Assembly: GCA_023634235.1 (NCBI GenBank) | Contig: JAMKCF010000007.1 | Coordinates: 17,490,592-17,554,591 of the forward strand | Direction of reading: 5' to 3' | Source: Pisaster brevispinus | Taxonomy: Eukaryota; Echinodermata; Asteroidea; Forcipulatida; Asteriidae | DNA: 64,000 bases | In this document: positions 46,172 to 56,438 of the stretch, piece by piece | Numbering within the stretch: the first letter of the stretch is position 1 | Layout of the letters: the number at the start of each line of letters is the position of its first letter | Program-made: the position numbers and the translations under genes | Notes under the pieces: model-generated | Seen by the model: only the letters and a program-made list of their open reading frames with translations | Told to the model about the DNA's origin: nothing | The model's database searches: none

Positions 46172-47245
46172 GTATGATAGATTTTTTGTATTGATAAACA
46201 AGCTAAATTTCAGGAACAACAAGTTTTTCCTGAGATTGAGCTTTTTTCAGACTCACCTAAGGTGCAGGCTTGCAACTTTTTCAGCTGATCAGCCTATTTC
46301 CTTGTTTTTGGTTTCTCAGATGTACAACTAAAAATTAAAAGACAAAAGTCCCAAGTCCCTTTGCCAAAATGCAGTTGCATGCCTAGGTGTGCCTTGTTAA
46401 GTAGCCTAGAAGTTCTCTGAAGTAGCTCCAGGCAAAACTTTAAATATGAAACTAACTTTGGATAATCTTGCTTCCTGTACCGAGAGGAGACCCTGACCAG
46501 ACACATGTTTGAGCTTTAGTTATTGGTTAAGCATTTTCATGTGCTCAGTTCAGCCGTGGCGATGCAGCTGTCCCAACCAAATCATAACCAAATTGTTGGC
46601 TCAGTTCTACAAAGTAACAAAAAAGGCAACAAAATTCTTTTTAAAAACGAAAACCATAAAGCATACCAATCCAATAATGTAGATCAAATTATAAAACTGA
46701 GTTCTGTCATTTGAAAATAAAATGAAGGATGTATATTAAAAAACTTTTTTTTTTTCAAGAGATGTACGTACATCGTGAGCTGTTACCAGTTACCGGGTTT
46801 GGGTTTGTTTTGTTCGGTCGATGATTTTTACTTCAGAAACTTGTGTCTTGTCAGGGTTTGCCAAAACATCTCCAGGTGGATGCAGACTTGCTGTTTCTAT
46901 CCACCTTAAATGAAAGCTTATAACTTTCCCGAATCAATAAACAAAATGAGCCATTTGAAATTTAAATTTAAATCAGAACCTACATGTAGCTTCTTTGAGT
47001 TGTTTGTTTTTTCTTGAAAACTGAACCTTCTTATTTGTTAAAATGTTCAAAAATGTGCACATGTTTTTTGAAGCGCATTTATTGAAAACTATTGGATTGG
47101 AATTGATTTGCTCTTTCAAAAATAAATGATGATGTCTCATACCTCGTAGAAAATTTGTCAAGGATATTTTGTATAGTTTTATTTATAGTTTTCTCAACAC
47201 AAATGTTTACTGTTATTTCTCTTTCCTTTCTTTCATCATCTACAG

Positions 47246-47325
47246 ATCAACTTATCCAGACAGAGAGTGTCAAGTCTTCATTCAAGTTGCAGTCCATCAC
47301 CAGTGGAGATGCCGTATTTATAAAT
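47246..47325 (+). pseudogene. Exon-like repeat, copy 4 (3' end not defined)
   Basis: Acceptor CTTTCATCATCTACAG then ATCAACTTATCCAGACAGAGAGTG-type sequence shared with copies 1-3 (core RQRVSSLHSS). Similarity fades near 47310 and no GTATGAT donor follows. Confidence 0.3.
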
Positions 47326-47479
47326 AGAAATTTAGTGTTATTTGTAGCTTTTAATTCGTTACTATATTGTATCTGGGATGGATCTGAAGGTTTAATGTAA
47401 TTCCACCAAGATAATGAAGGCTTTTCTTAAAGAGCATCATTGTCTTCAAGATTGAAAAGTGCACATTCCCAGTGTTGTG

Positions 47480-48930
47480 ATTTGTCCATGCTTTCCCTTG
47501 TGTGGTGAAGTGCCCAAACTTCCTCTTGTTGGGTGAATTAACCATACTTTCACTGTGTTGATCTACCAATAATTCCCTTGTGTGGTGATCTACACTTTTC
47601 CTGTGTGGTGATTCACTCATACTTTCCTTGTGTGGTGAGTCATCCAAATCAAAGTTCCAAATTGAAATATCAAAGGCTTATTTAGTAATGTTTCTGTCAC
47701 TATTCTTGCACATTCATTTAGCTCATTCAATTTAGATGTATGCTGATGTATGGAGTTGACAAACTTGGCTGCCATAGATTGGAACCGGATGGGACTTTCC
47801 CCCTTTTTTTTCCCCACTGGGGTTTTTAGCGGGTTTTTCGCCCATCTCATACATCAGCAATTAGCAGGCATGCAACTTTTCAGCTGGTCAGCTGATTTTT
47901 ATGGTTCTGGTTTTCTCAGCCAGTGAAAATTCAAAAACACAGTGAAAAATCATGCTGTGCGTGAATTTTTGGAAATGTCAATTTTTTAACCAAAATACAG
48001 AGTTGCATGTCTGAAATAGGGGACACTTTAGTGTCTATGTAGGTTCATTAGGTGTCAAAGAAAATTTGACATGAGATCTGAGTTGTATTTCTTTTAGTTA
48101 CTTTTGTAGACAAGTAAACATTTCAGGTGTGTTCAAGTTATCTGGTGAATTACCCATACTTACTCTTGTGTGAAAAATTTACCAGTATTTTCCATTCGAG
48201 GTGAGTTACCAACACTTTCACTGTGTGGTAAATTACCCATGTAGTTGCCTAATGAGGCCTTTTGTGTTGAACTGTCCATACTTTCACTTTTATGATAAAT
48301 TACTCATAATTTCTGTTGTTTGATAAATTGACATTACATACCTTGTGTTTTATAACCAACACAAACTTTAACTTAAACTTATGGTAAATTTTCCTTATTA
48401 TTCTTGGGTTGTGTATTACCCTACTTCCTTGTGTGGTAATCAATCCATACTTACTTTGTGTGGTGATCGACCCATACTTCAAAATGCAGTCGCATGCCTG
48501 AAATAGTGACCCTTTTTTGCATAAGTTAGGTGTCCAAGTATGACTCCATATTTGATAGGTGTTTAATTAGTTTTGTAGATTAGTCTATCTTGTGTGGTGA
48601 TCTGCCCTTTACTCTGTGGTAAATAACACTTCCCCTTTGTGTGGTGAATTGCTTAAACTTTCCTCTGTGTGGTGATTCGCCTATACTTTCTCTGAACTAA
48701 CCATACTTCCTTTTGTGTGGTGAATTGTTCACACTTTCCCCTGTGTGCTTATCCATTTTAAAACTGTGGTGAGTGACACTTCTCCTTGTGTTGTGAACTA
48801 CTCACAATCCCTTGTGTGGTGAAATATCTATACTTGTCCTTGTATGGTGAACTAACCACTTTGACTTGTGTTTAAGATTTACCCACACTTCTCCCTGTGT
48901 GGTGAATCACGAACAAATTCCCCTTTTGTC
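47480..48930. repeat. Degenerate short repeat rich in CTTGTGTGGTGA
   Basis: About 1.4 kb in which variants of CTTGTGTGGTGAATTACCCATACTT-type units (roughly 26-45 bp) recur dozens of times, interrupted near 47650-47880 and 48000-48120 by unrelated sequence. Open frames within it are repeat artefacts. Confidence 0.6.
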
Positions 48931-49030
48931 CCAAGATCCATCCCATTCCTGCACAAAGGTGTATGATTCAGATTCCAAATAAAATTTATGCATGCAAAAT
49001 TAAATATCTTCAAAAATCAAACAAAAATCT

Positions 49031-49305
49031 TCTCTTGCGGATAATCAGGGCACTCTGATTGTCTTCTTGGAAAACAGTTTTAACAGTCAGAGAGCACTCC
49101 GATTGAAACTGTTCAAGGAAATTTTAAAGAAAATGTTTGCAGAACTTTTGGATGAGTTTAATTGATACCTTCCCTTGCGGATAATCAGGGCACTCTGATT
49201 GTCTTCTTTGGAAACAGTTTTAACAGTCAGAGAGCACTCTGATTGAAACTGTTCAAAGATATTTCAAACAATTGTTTGCAGAACTTTTGGAGGAATACAA
49301 TTAAT
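49031..49305. repeat. Two tandem copies of a 140-bp hairpin-bearing unit
   Basis: CTTGCGGATAATCAGGGCAC occurs at 49034 and 49174. Each unit has the partly self-complementary AATCAGggcactCTGATT and an outer AACAGTTT / AAACTGTT pair. The two copies are nearly identical apart from their last 40 bp. Confidence 0.75.
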
Positions 49306-49823
49306 AAATAAATACGTTTTTATTTATTTTTTGACAGGTTAAATTAATTCAGACTAACTGCCATTTCTGAATCATATGTCTTTGTGTAGTTATTTAAGTG
49401 TAATTAGTTTAAATGCACAAGCTGCTCCTACCAAAAAATGAGACCATTCAAAAGAGTTGTTTTATTTAAAATAATGACTTTTCTTGCGAGTGAAGTCATT
49501 AATTTTCTTTCAGAAATTGAACAAACTTAAAAACAAATTTATGGAAATCTAAGTATCTTGCAGAGATATGGAAATTTCTATCAAAAACAATGATGAAATT
49601 TACTTGTGTTTTGTATTTTTTCATTAGGTTTTTTGCTCTGAAAGATGTTGGGGATATCTTTCAGAGCTTAGGGTAAAACCACACAATATGCTCATTATCT
49701 TTTGGTTTTTTTTTTCCCTTAAAATGTTCAAGATTTTAAACATGGACTCATTGTGTATGAGCAGCTCATTCTGATGAGTTTCTTTATGTTTGTATAAAAA
49801 TTCTAAGAAAAACTCATCTGCAG
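49306..49823. other. AT-rich flank
   Basis: No exon or repeat recognised up to the acceptor at 49823. Minus frame 49624-49833 is unsupported. Confidence 0.3.
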
Positions 49824-50330
49824 AGTTGTGCAAACACCTGTGCCTGTCGGTGGACCCCCTCGGCTGCCTGGAACAAGTGGTGGTCCTGCTGGCCCGGGTG
49901 CAATGGGAGGTATGTTCTCTGTTCAGTGAAATTCACTTAGATGCACCACTAGTGTTCTGTTTCACTGGTGTAGTGCCTTACAAATTTAACGAGCTAGAGC
50001 GAAGCATCTTTTTGGAAGCATACATACTAGGGCATTTTTGAGCTGGAATTTAGTGGTTGGTCCCTAAAACGTTTTGGTCGATCTCTCAAGACGTCGGGAT
50101 GAGGGCCTTTTATCATTTATCCTTTTGTTGGTCACGTCACTCTTTTGTTCTTTAGTAAACAGGTTTGTACTGGGGTTCGTTTGAGAACATCAAGAGGTGC
50201 CATGAGATGTCTTCGCTTGAGCCAATGGAATCTGGATTCGGTGGATGATGAGGACTTCTATCCAGTTGATGATATTAGGGCTGGAGAAACATGTTCTGCT
50301 TGGTCATGCCACTTCACATCAAAAATATCT
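49824..50330 (+). pseudogene. Coding-like segment, plus copy of an inverted pair
   Basis: Related over its length to 54027-53567 on the opposite strand. The first block (49824-49909) sits between CATCTGCAG and GGGAG/GTATG and can be read either as VVQTPVPVGGPPRLPG (Gly/Pro-rich) or, continuing without a splice, as AELCKHLCLSV... and WEVCSLFSEIHLDAPLVFCF. After a divergent middle with a stop, similarity resumes at 50190-50305 as RGAMRCLRLSQWNLDSVDDE, DFYPVDDI and AGETCSAW. The broken frame suggests this copy is damaged. The gene or element it came from is not recognised. Confidence 0.4.
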
Positions 50331-50929
50331 AGTAAGAACCATACCCATTTTATTGCCTTTTGATACCAAAGATGACATTGGATTCCTATAATTTGTAGTT
50401 GTTTTGAAATGGTTGGTATTTCGAAGTGGACAAGGGTCATTACTATGTCAAGGTTTCTAGGGTCTGGTGATGGTCAAGGGCAAATAACTGTAGGAGATCA
50501 AAGATTTAATGTCCATACATAACATTGATCATAAAAGTTTATTCTTCTCGAAAACATTTAGACATCCACATTTAAATCCTATTCTAAAACATCAATTTGA
50601 ATATCAGACTACTAGAACTAAGCAAATTTTTCTAAGCAACGTCAACATTGAAAATTGTCTGTAAAAGTTTGCATTTACTATAAATCTAAATCTTATTCTA
50701 GGATATATATTTGAAAGACAAATAAGGTAGAACTAAATGCTTAAGACATTAGTAGTTAAATTCTACCTAAGGATATGTTTTTTTAATTATTTTTTTATCA
50801 GACAGGTAGAAATAAACCAATTTTCAAAGCATTATCCGTACAGAAAAATGATTAAAACAAGTTTTGTCTTCTCTAAAAGCTTGGGAAACTCGCATTTAAA
50901 TCTTTTTCTAAGTTACTAATTTAAAATCA
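50331..50929. other. Flank grading into the 70-bp array
   Basis: From about 50640 onward recognisable but strongly degenerate versions of the 70-bp unit occur (AGGTAGAACTAAATGCTTAAGAC, GGATATG). Confidence 0.35.
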
Positions 50930-51600
50930 AACAAGGTAGAACTAAACACTTGAGACGTTAAAATGCAAATCTTGTTCAATGATATGGTTTTTAAAATCAG
51001 ACTAGGTAGAACTAAACACTTGAAGCGTTAAAATGCAAATCTTGTTCAATGATATGGTTTTTAAAATCAGACTAGGTAGAACTAAACACTTGAGAAGTTA
51101 AAATGCAAATCTTGTTCATTGATATGGTTTTTAAAATCAGACTAGGTAGAACTAAACACTTGAGAATTTAAAATGCAAATCTATCTGAGGATATGGTTTT
51201 TAAAATCAGACTAGGTAGAACTAAACACTTGAAAAGTTAAAATGCAAATCTTGTTCAATGATATGGTTTTTAAAATCAGACTAGGTAGAACTAAACACTT
51301 GAGAAGTTAAAATGCAAATCTTGTTCATTGATATGGTTTTTAAAATCAGACTAGGTAGAACTAAACACTTGAGAATTTAAAATGCAAATCTATCTGAGGA
51401 TATGGTTTTTAAAATCAGACTAGGTAGATCTAAACACTTGAGAAGTTAAAATGCAAATCTTGTTCAATGATATGGTTTTTAAAATCAGACTAGGTAGAAC
51501 TAAACACTTGAGACGTTAAAATGCAAATCTTGTCTGAGGATATGGTTTTTAAAATCAGACTAGGTAGAACTAAACCTTTGAGACGTTAAAATGCCAATCT
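50930..51600. repeat. 70-bp tandem array with octamer motif and 3-unit higher order
   Basis: Nine to ten units, each with AGACTAGGTAGAACTAAAC, ACTTGAGA, TTAAAATGCAAATC and GATATGGTTTTTAAAATC. Nine units contain an exact ATGCAAAT. Three unit types, distinguished by TTGTTCAATG, TTGTTCATTG and CTATCTGAGG, appear in the same order twice (51029-51237, 51238-51447), so a 209-bp block was itself duplicated. Confidence 0.9.
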
Positions 51601-51639
51601 TATTAGCAATAGCAATCTCTGTCACAACAGTGGTCGGCA

Positions 51640-53060
51640 AAGTTTGGATCAGTCACCAAAAGGTCAAAGCGGTCAAATCATGCAGTTCCTCATCTTACTA
51701 GATAATAATTTGAGGGAAACTCAAACCCACTTTTTTTTTAAATTGTTGATCTGCAAGGTCACAATTGGTTCAAGGCAAACAAAATCAAAGTACTCTTTAA
51801 GAAATTCAATTAAGGAAACAGTTGTGGCCTTAATTGCAAAGAACTTTAGTTCCTCATTTTATTAGATAATAATTTGAGGGCGAATCAAACTCTTTTTTTT
51901 CAGTTGAACTGTACGGACAGATATGTTTCAATGCAAACAAAATTAAAGTGTTCTTTAAGAAACTCAATTTAAGAAACAGTTGTGCCCTAAATTGCAATGA
52001 ACTTTAGTCCCTCATTTTTTTTAGATAATAACTTGAGGGAGAATCAAACACACTTTTTTTTTAACAGTTGAACTCGAAGGTCACAAATGGTTCAATGCAA
52101 ACAAAGTCAAAGTATTTTTTAAGAAATTCAATTAAGGAAACAGTTGTGGCCTAAATTGCAAAGAACTTTAGTTCCTCATTTTATTAGATAATAATTTGAG
52201 GGCGAATCAAACTCTTTTTTTATAGTTGAACTGTACGGACAGATGTTTCAATGCAAACAAAGTCAAAGTATTTTTTAGAAAAAGCAATTAAGGAAACAGT
52301 TGTGCTCTAAATTGCAATGTAGTTTAGTCTCTCATTTTATTAGATAATAATTTGAGGGAGAATCAAACAAACTCTTTTTTTTATTGTTGAACTGTAAGGT
52401 CAAAAATGTTTGAATCAAACATACTCTTTTTTTATTGTTGAACTGTAAGGTCAAAAATGTTTCAAGGCAAACAAAATCAAAGTGTTCTTTAAGAAATTTA
52501 ATTCAGGAAACAGTTGTGCCCTAAATTGCAAGAAAACTTTAGTCCCTCATTTTATTAGATAATAATTTGAGGGAGAATCAAACACTCTTTTTGTAATGGT
52601 TGAACTCAGGGTCACAAATGGTTCAATGCAAACAAAGTCTAAGTATTTTTTAAGAAATTAAATTAAGGAAACAGTTGTGCTCTAAATTGCAATGAAGTTT
52701 AGTCTCTCATTTTATTAGATAATAATTTGAGGGAAAATCAAACATACTCTTTTTTTATTGTTGAACTGAAAGGTCAAAAATGTTTCAATGCAAACAAAAT
52801 CAAAGTGTTCTTTAAGAAATTCAATTTAGGAAACAGTTGTGCCCTAAATTGCAAAAAACTTTAGTCCCTCATTTTATTAGATAATAATTTGAGGGAGAAA
52901 TCAGTTGCACAACAAACCTTTCTTCCTAAAACACTGCTAACAATGTTTGAATACAAACCAAGTGAAAGTATTTGATAAACCTCACTTTAGGAAACAGTTG
53001 TGCCATAAATTGCAAAGAAATTTAGCCCATCAATTTATTAGATAATAATTTAATGGTGTA
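51640..53060. repeat. About 160-bp tandem array with an AT-rich hairpin
   Basis: Nine copies, with the landmark CCTCATTTTATTAG near 51688, 51852, 52009, 52174, 52331, 52545, 52705, 52866 and 53026. Each has CCTCAttTTATTA-ga-TAATAAttTGAGG, a 13-bp stem with two mismatches. This is followed by a T run, GTTGAACTGnAAGGTCA, ATGCAAACAAAnTCAAAGT and AGGAAACAGTTGTG. One copy near 52380-52450 has a 50-bp internal duplication. Confidence 0.88.
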
Positions 53061-53566
53061 TCGAATGTTTACAATCTTTTATTGCAAGGCCACAAGCTTA
53101 CACATTTAAATTCTTAGATAACAAATAACTTTAAGTCCTATGCTTTTTTTTAAAGTTGAACTTTGGTAAACAGTCTTTGTAGACGCCTAGAAAGTAGGTT
53201 TTAAATCAAACACTTTGGAAAGAAACGTCTGTTTTGTTCCTAGTTTTGGTTAATCTCAATAGGCTGAAATGTTTGCTCGTTATGGTCTGAAACGGTTCTC
53301 TCTTTAGGAAATTAGATGTTATATTAATCCAATGTCATCTCCAGTATCATTTATTGGCAAACATGTAGTGAGAAAACATCACTATTTATTATACTGAAAC
53401 TGTTACAAAATTTGTGGCGTTTGTGTCAAATACGTCAAGCATTTTTCTCAAAGCTTTCGGTACATATTATATGTATGTGTGATACGCACTTGTCAACTTT
53501 GTTTTTAATCAAAGTCAAAAACAAGTTCGATTGTAGTCATTTGGTTAGTTGACTACATTTGAACGT
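53061..53566. other. AT-rich sequence between array and inverted coding copy
   Basis: Nothing recognised. Confidence 0.3.
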
Positions 53567-54027
53567 CTAAATTGCAGCCCCATGGAAAGCAAGGGGGAAA
53601 CTAGTGGCCATTGCAGAACATGTTTCTCCGACCAGCACATCATCATCTGGATAGAAGTCGTCATCATCTATTGAGTTAGGATCCCATTGGAACAAGCGTC
53701 GACATCTCTTGGCACCGCCAGTGCGACTTTGTTGCGAAACAACAATCGGTGAAATCCTTTGCACCCTTGAGGGCACCAGCTCATTTAAGCAAGCAACAAC
53801 TACCTTCTGCTCAACGCTTGCGTCAAAAATAAAGCGCCAAATTGCGTCTAGCTCGTTAGATTTGTAAGACAGTACATCGATGAAGCAAACCACTAGTAGC
53901 GCATCAAAGTGAACTTCACTGAACAGAGAACATACCAACTATTAGCACTTCGGGCCTGTAGGCCATCACGAGTTCCAGGTGGCCGAGGGGTAACACCGAC
54001 AGGCACAGGTGTTTGCACAACTCTGCT
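53567..54027 (-). CDS. Coding-like segment, minus copy of an inverted pair
   Basis: On the minus strand the frame is open for about 123 codons to a TAG at 53567: VCSLFSEVHFDALLVVCF, IDVLSYKSNELDAIWRF, IFDASVEQKVVVACLNELV, SQQSRTGGAKRCRRLFQWD, the acidic run SIDDDDFYPDDD, then GETCSAMATSFPLAFHGAA. There is no ATG at the start; the frame enters from the upstream block at 54027-53940 (VVQTPVPVGVTPRPPGTRD in another frame), so splicing or decay is implied. This copy is longer and more intact than 49824-50330. Helical and acidic segments suggest an intracellular protein or transposon product; no family is recognised. Confidence 0.42.
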
Positions 54028-54738
54028 TTTTTTTTTGGTCAAATTTTTTAATAAAAAAATGGAAATGGACCTCCTCTATGTAATTTGTGTCTTATTTGCG
54101 TCCAACCCCCCCCCCCCCCACCCCTTAACTATAGAGGGCCCATCTTATCCCGATGGACCCTCGGCCACCATGTTTGACCACAATGCAATTAGTTGGGTGC
54201 GTACAAATCGCGTTGGGTGCGTTTTTGCGCATAAGAAATTAGATGTAAAAATAATACGCACCCAGTTAGTGCTGCAATGTGGTTAAATATAGCGGCTAAG
54301 TAAACGACTCAAGTAATAATGAGACATTAGTCAGAGTTTGGGGCAAACCAAGAAAAGTTAAAATATCTAAAAACACTTTATTTTATTGTGTGCCCTTTGG
54401 TTGAGTTGATTTGCCCCTAAAAACCAGTCTTTATTTTCTTACACATAACACTTTAAGATGCTTAACAGAAATTTAAATATATAAATGTTTCTTTAAGTAA
54501 AATAATATTGCATCTGAAACAACTACAAATTCCCTATTTGCTCAAGACTTCTAAAGTTGTAAATTGTAATGAAATGTCTTGAAATAAAAATTAAGAGTGG
54601 ATTTCTCAGATGATTCTACTTGAATTGCTTTCTACGTTGACAACTTAAAACGCATAACTTTTAGAGAAAAACTTTGCATCATGTAATTCTGCTCACACGT
54701 CTCCTCGTACCCTCAAAAATACTGCGAATTGAATTCTA
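54028..54738. other. Flank with homopolymer tracts
   Basis: Contains a T run near 54027, 14 C at 54106-54119, and otherwise AT-rich sequence. The 125-codon plus frame at 53909-54286 is antisense to the coding-like segment and includes the homopolymers, so it is rejected. Confidence 0.4.
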
Positions 54739-54945
54739 ATGTCTTTTCAAAATGTTTATTTCTTGTCGTCCCGTCGTGTTGCAATTACCATCATTATCTT
54801 TCTAGTGATCAAAGCTTCAGCTTTTGAAAACAAATTTAGAGTTCAGTTTAAAGATAACAGAAGTGGTTTCCAGGAAGCAACAGGTTCCTTCATCTCATCC
54901 ATGCACTCCGTAGAAATATCAGTTTCTCTTCAAGGACAGCTGTAA
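54739..54945 (+). CDS. Small ORF or first exon with signal peptide, next to the satellite
   Basis: 68 codons from an ATG. The N-terminus has a basic SSRR, the hydrophobic VAITIIIFLVI and a KASA/F cleavage-like end, a textbook signal peptide. The rest (ENKFRVQFKDNRSGFQEAT, then SFISSMHSVEISVSLQGQL) is polar with no cysteines. The stop codon lies only a few bases before the first 68-bp satellite monomer. It could be a small secreted protein, the first exon of a gene whose later exons lie past the array, or chance. No homologue recognised. Confidence 0.3.
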   Translation: MSFQNVYFLSSRRVAITIIIFLVIKASAFENKFRVQFKDNRSGFQEATGSFISSMHSVEISVSLQGQL

Positions 54946-55200
54946 TATCAGTACCTGTACGTGATTCAGAGAGAGTAAGTTCATCGGCCGCTGTAGTTCT
55001 GTCAAAATGCTCAATGCTCTACCTTATAGTGATTCATAGAGAGTAAGTTCATGAGCCGCTGTAGTTTTGCCAACATGCTTAATGCTCTACCTTATAGTGA
55101 TTCAAAGAGAGTAAATTTCATGAGTCGCTGTAGTTTTGTCAACATGCTCAATGCTCTACCTCATAGTGACTCAAAGAGAGTAAGTTCATGAGTCGCTGCA

Positions 55201-55440
55201 GTTTGCGATAATGATTCCTCAGGTCACAATTGATAGTATTTTTTCTCACTCCAATCTTAAGATTGTTCAAACTTCCTGAAATTTTATTTACCTTTCAGGA
55301 TGACTTTCAAGGTAGGTCTTTTGGAACTTTGTTCTTTTGAATAGATGGTCTCTCAAGAACACTGCAAGAAGACAAAAAATAACAAATAGTTCAAGTCAAA
55401 ATCAATGTTTCTAAATACATGTTAATTAATAAGAGGTTTG
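55201..55440 (+). repeat. Satellite spacer 1
   Basis: Starts GTTTGCGATAATGATTCCTC and ends AATAAGAGGTTTG. It lacks about 16 bp found in the others just before TCTTAAGATTG. Contains TTTACCTTTCAG, 13 nt, GTAGGTC. Confidence 0.9.
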
Positions 55441-56184
55441 GCAACATGCTCAATGCTCTACCTTATAGTGATTCATAGAGAGTAAGTTCATGAGCCGCTG
55501 TAGTTTTGTCAACATGCTCAATGCTCTACCTTATGGTGATTCAAAGAGAGTAAGTTCATGAACTGCTGTAGTTTTGTCAACATGCTCAATGCTCTACCTT
55601 AGAGTGATTCAAAGAGAGTAAGTTCATGAGCTGCTGTAGTTTTGTCAATATGCTCAATGCTCTACCTTATAGTGATTCAAAGAGAGTAAGTTTATGAACC
55701 GCTGTAGTTTTGTCAACACGCTCAATGCTCTACCTTATAGTGATTCAAAGAGAGTAAATTCATGAGCCGCTGTAGCTTTGTCAACACGCTCAATGCTCTA
55801 CCTTATAGTGATTCAAAGAGAGTAAGTTCATGAGCCGCTGTAGTTTTTTGCAACATGCTCAATGCTCTACCTTATAGTGATTCATAGAGAGTAAATTCAT
55901 GAGCTGCTGTAGTTTTGTCAACATGCTCAATGCTCTACCTTATAGTGATTCAAAGAGAGTAAGTTCATGAGCCGCTGTAGTTTTTTGCAACATGCTCAAT
56001 GCTCTACCTTATAGTGATTCATAGAGAGTAAGTTCATGAGCCGCTGTATTTTTGCCAACATGCTCAATGCTCTACCTTATAGTGATTCAAAGAGAGTAAG
56101 TTCATGAGTCGCTGTAGTTTTGTCAACATGCTCAATGCTCTACCTCATAGTGACTCAAAGAGAGTAAGTTCATGAGTCGCTGCA

Positions 56185-56438
56185 GTTTGCGATAATGATT
56201 CCTCAGGTCACAATTGATAGTATTTTTTCTCACTCCTACGAATGCTGTACCCTATCTTAAGATTGTTCAAACTTCCTGAAATTTTATTTACCTTTCAGGA
56301 TGACTTTCAAGGTAGGTCTTTTGGAACTTTGTTCTTTTGAATAGATGGTCTCTCAAGAACACTGCAAGACAAAAAATAACAAATAGTTCAAGTCAAAATC
56401 AATGTTTCTAAATACATGTTAATTAATAAGAGGTTTGG
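56185..56438 (+). repeat. Satellite spacer 2
   Basis: As spacer 1 but with the extra GAATGCTGTACCCTATC-type segment. AG-13 nt-GTAGGT segment at about 56298-56318. Confidence 0.9.

Noticed and set aside
53909..54286. 125-codon plus frame
   Set aside because: Antisense to the better-supported coding-like segment and crosses T and C homopolymers.
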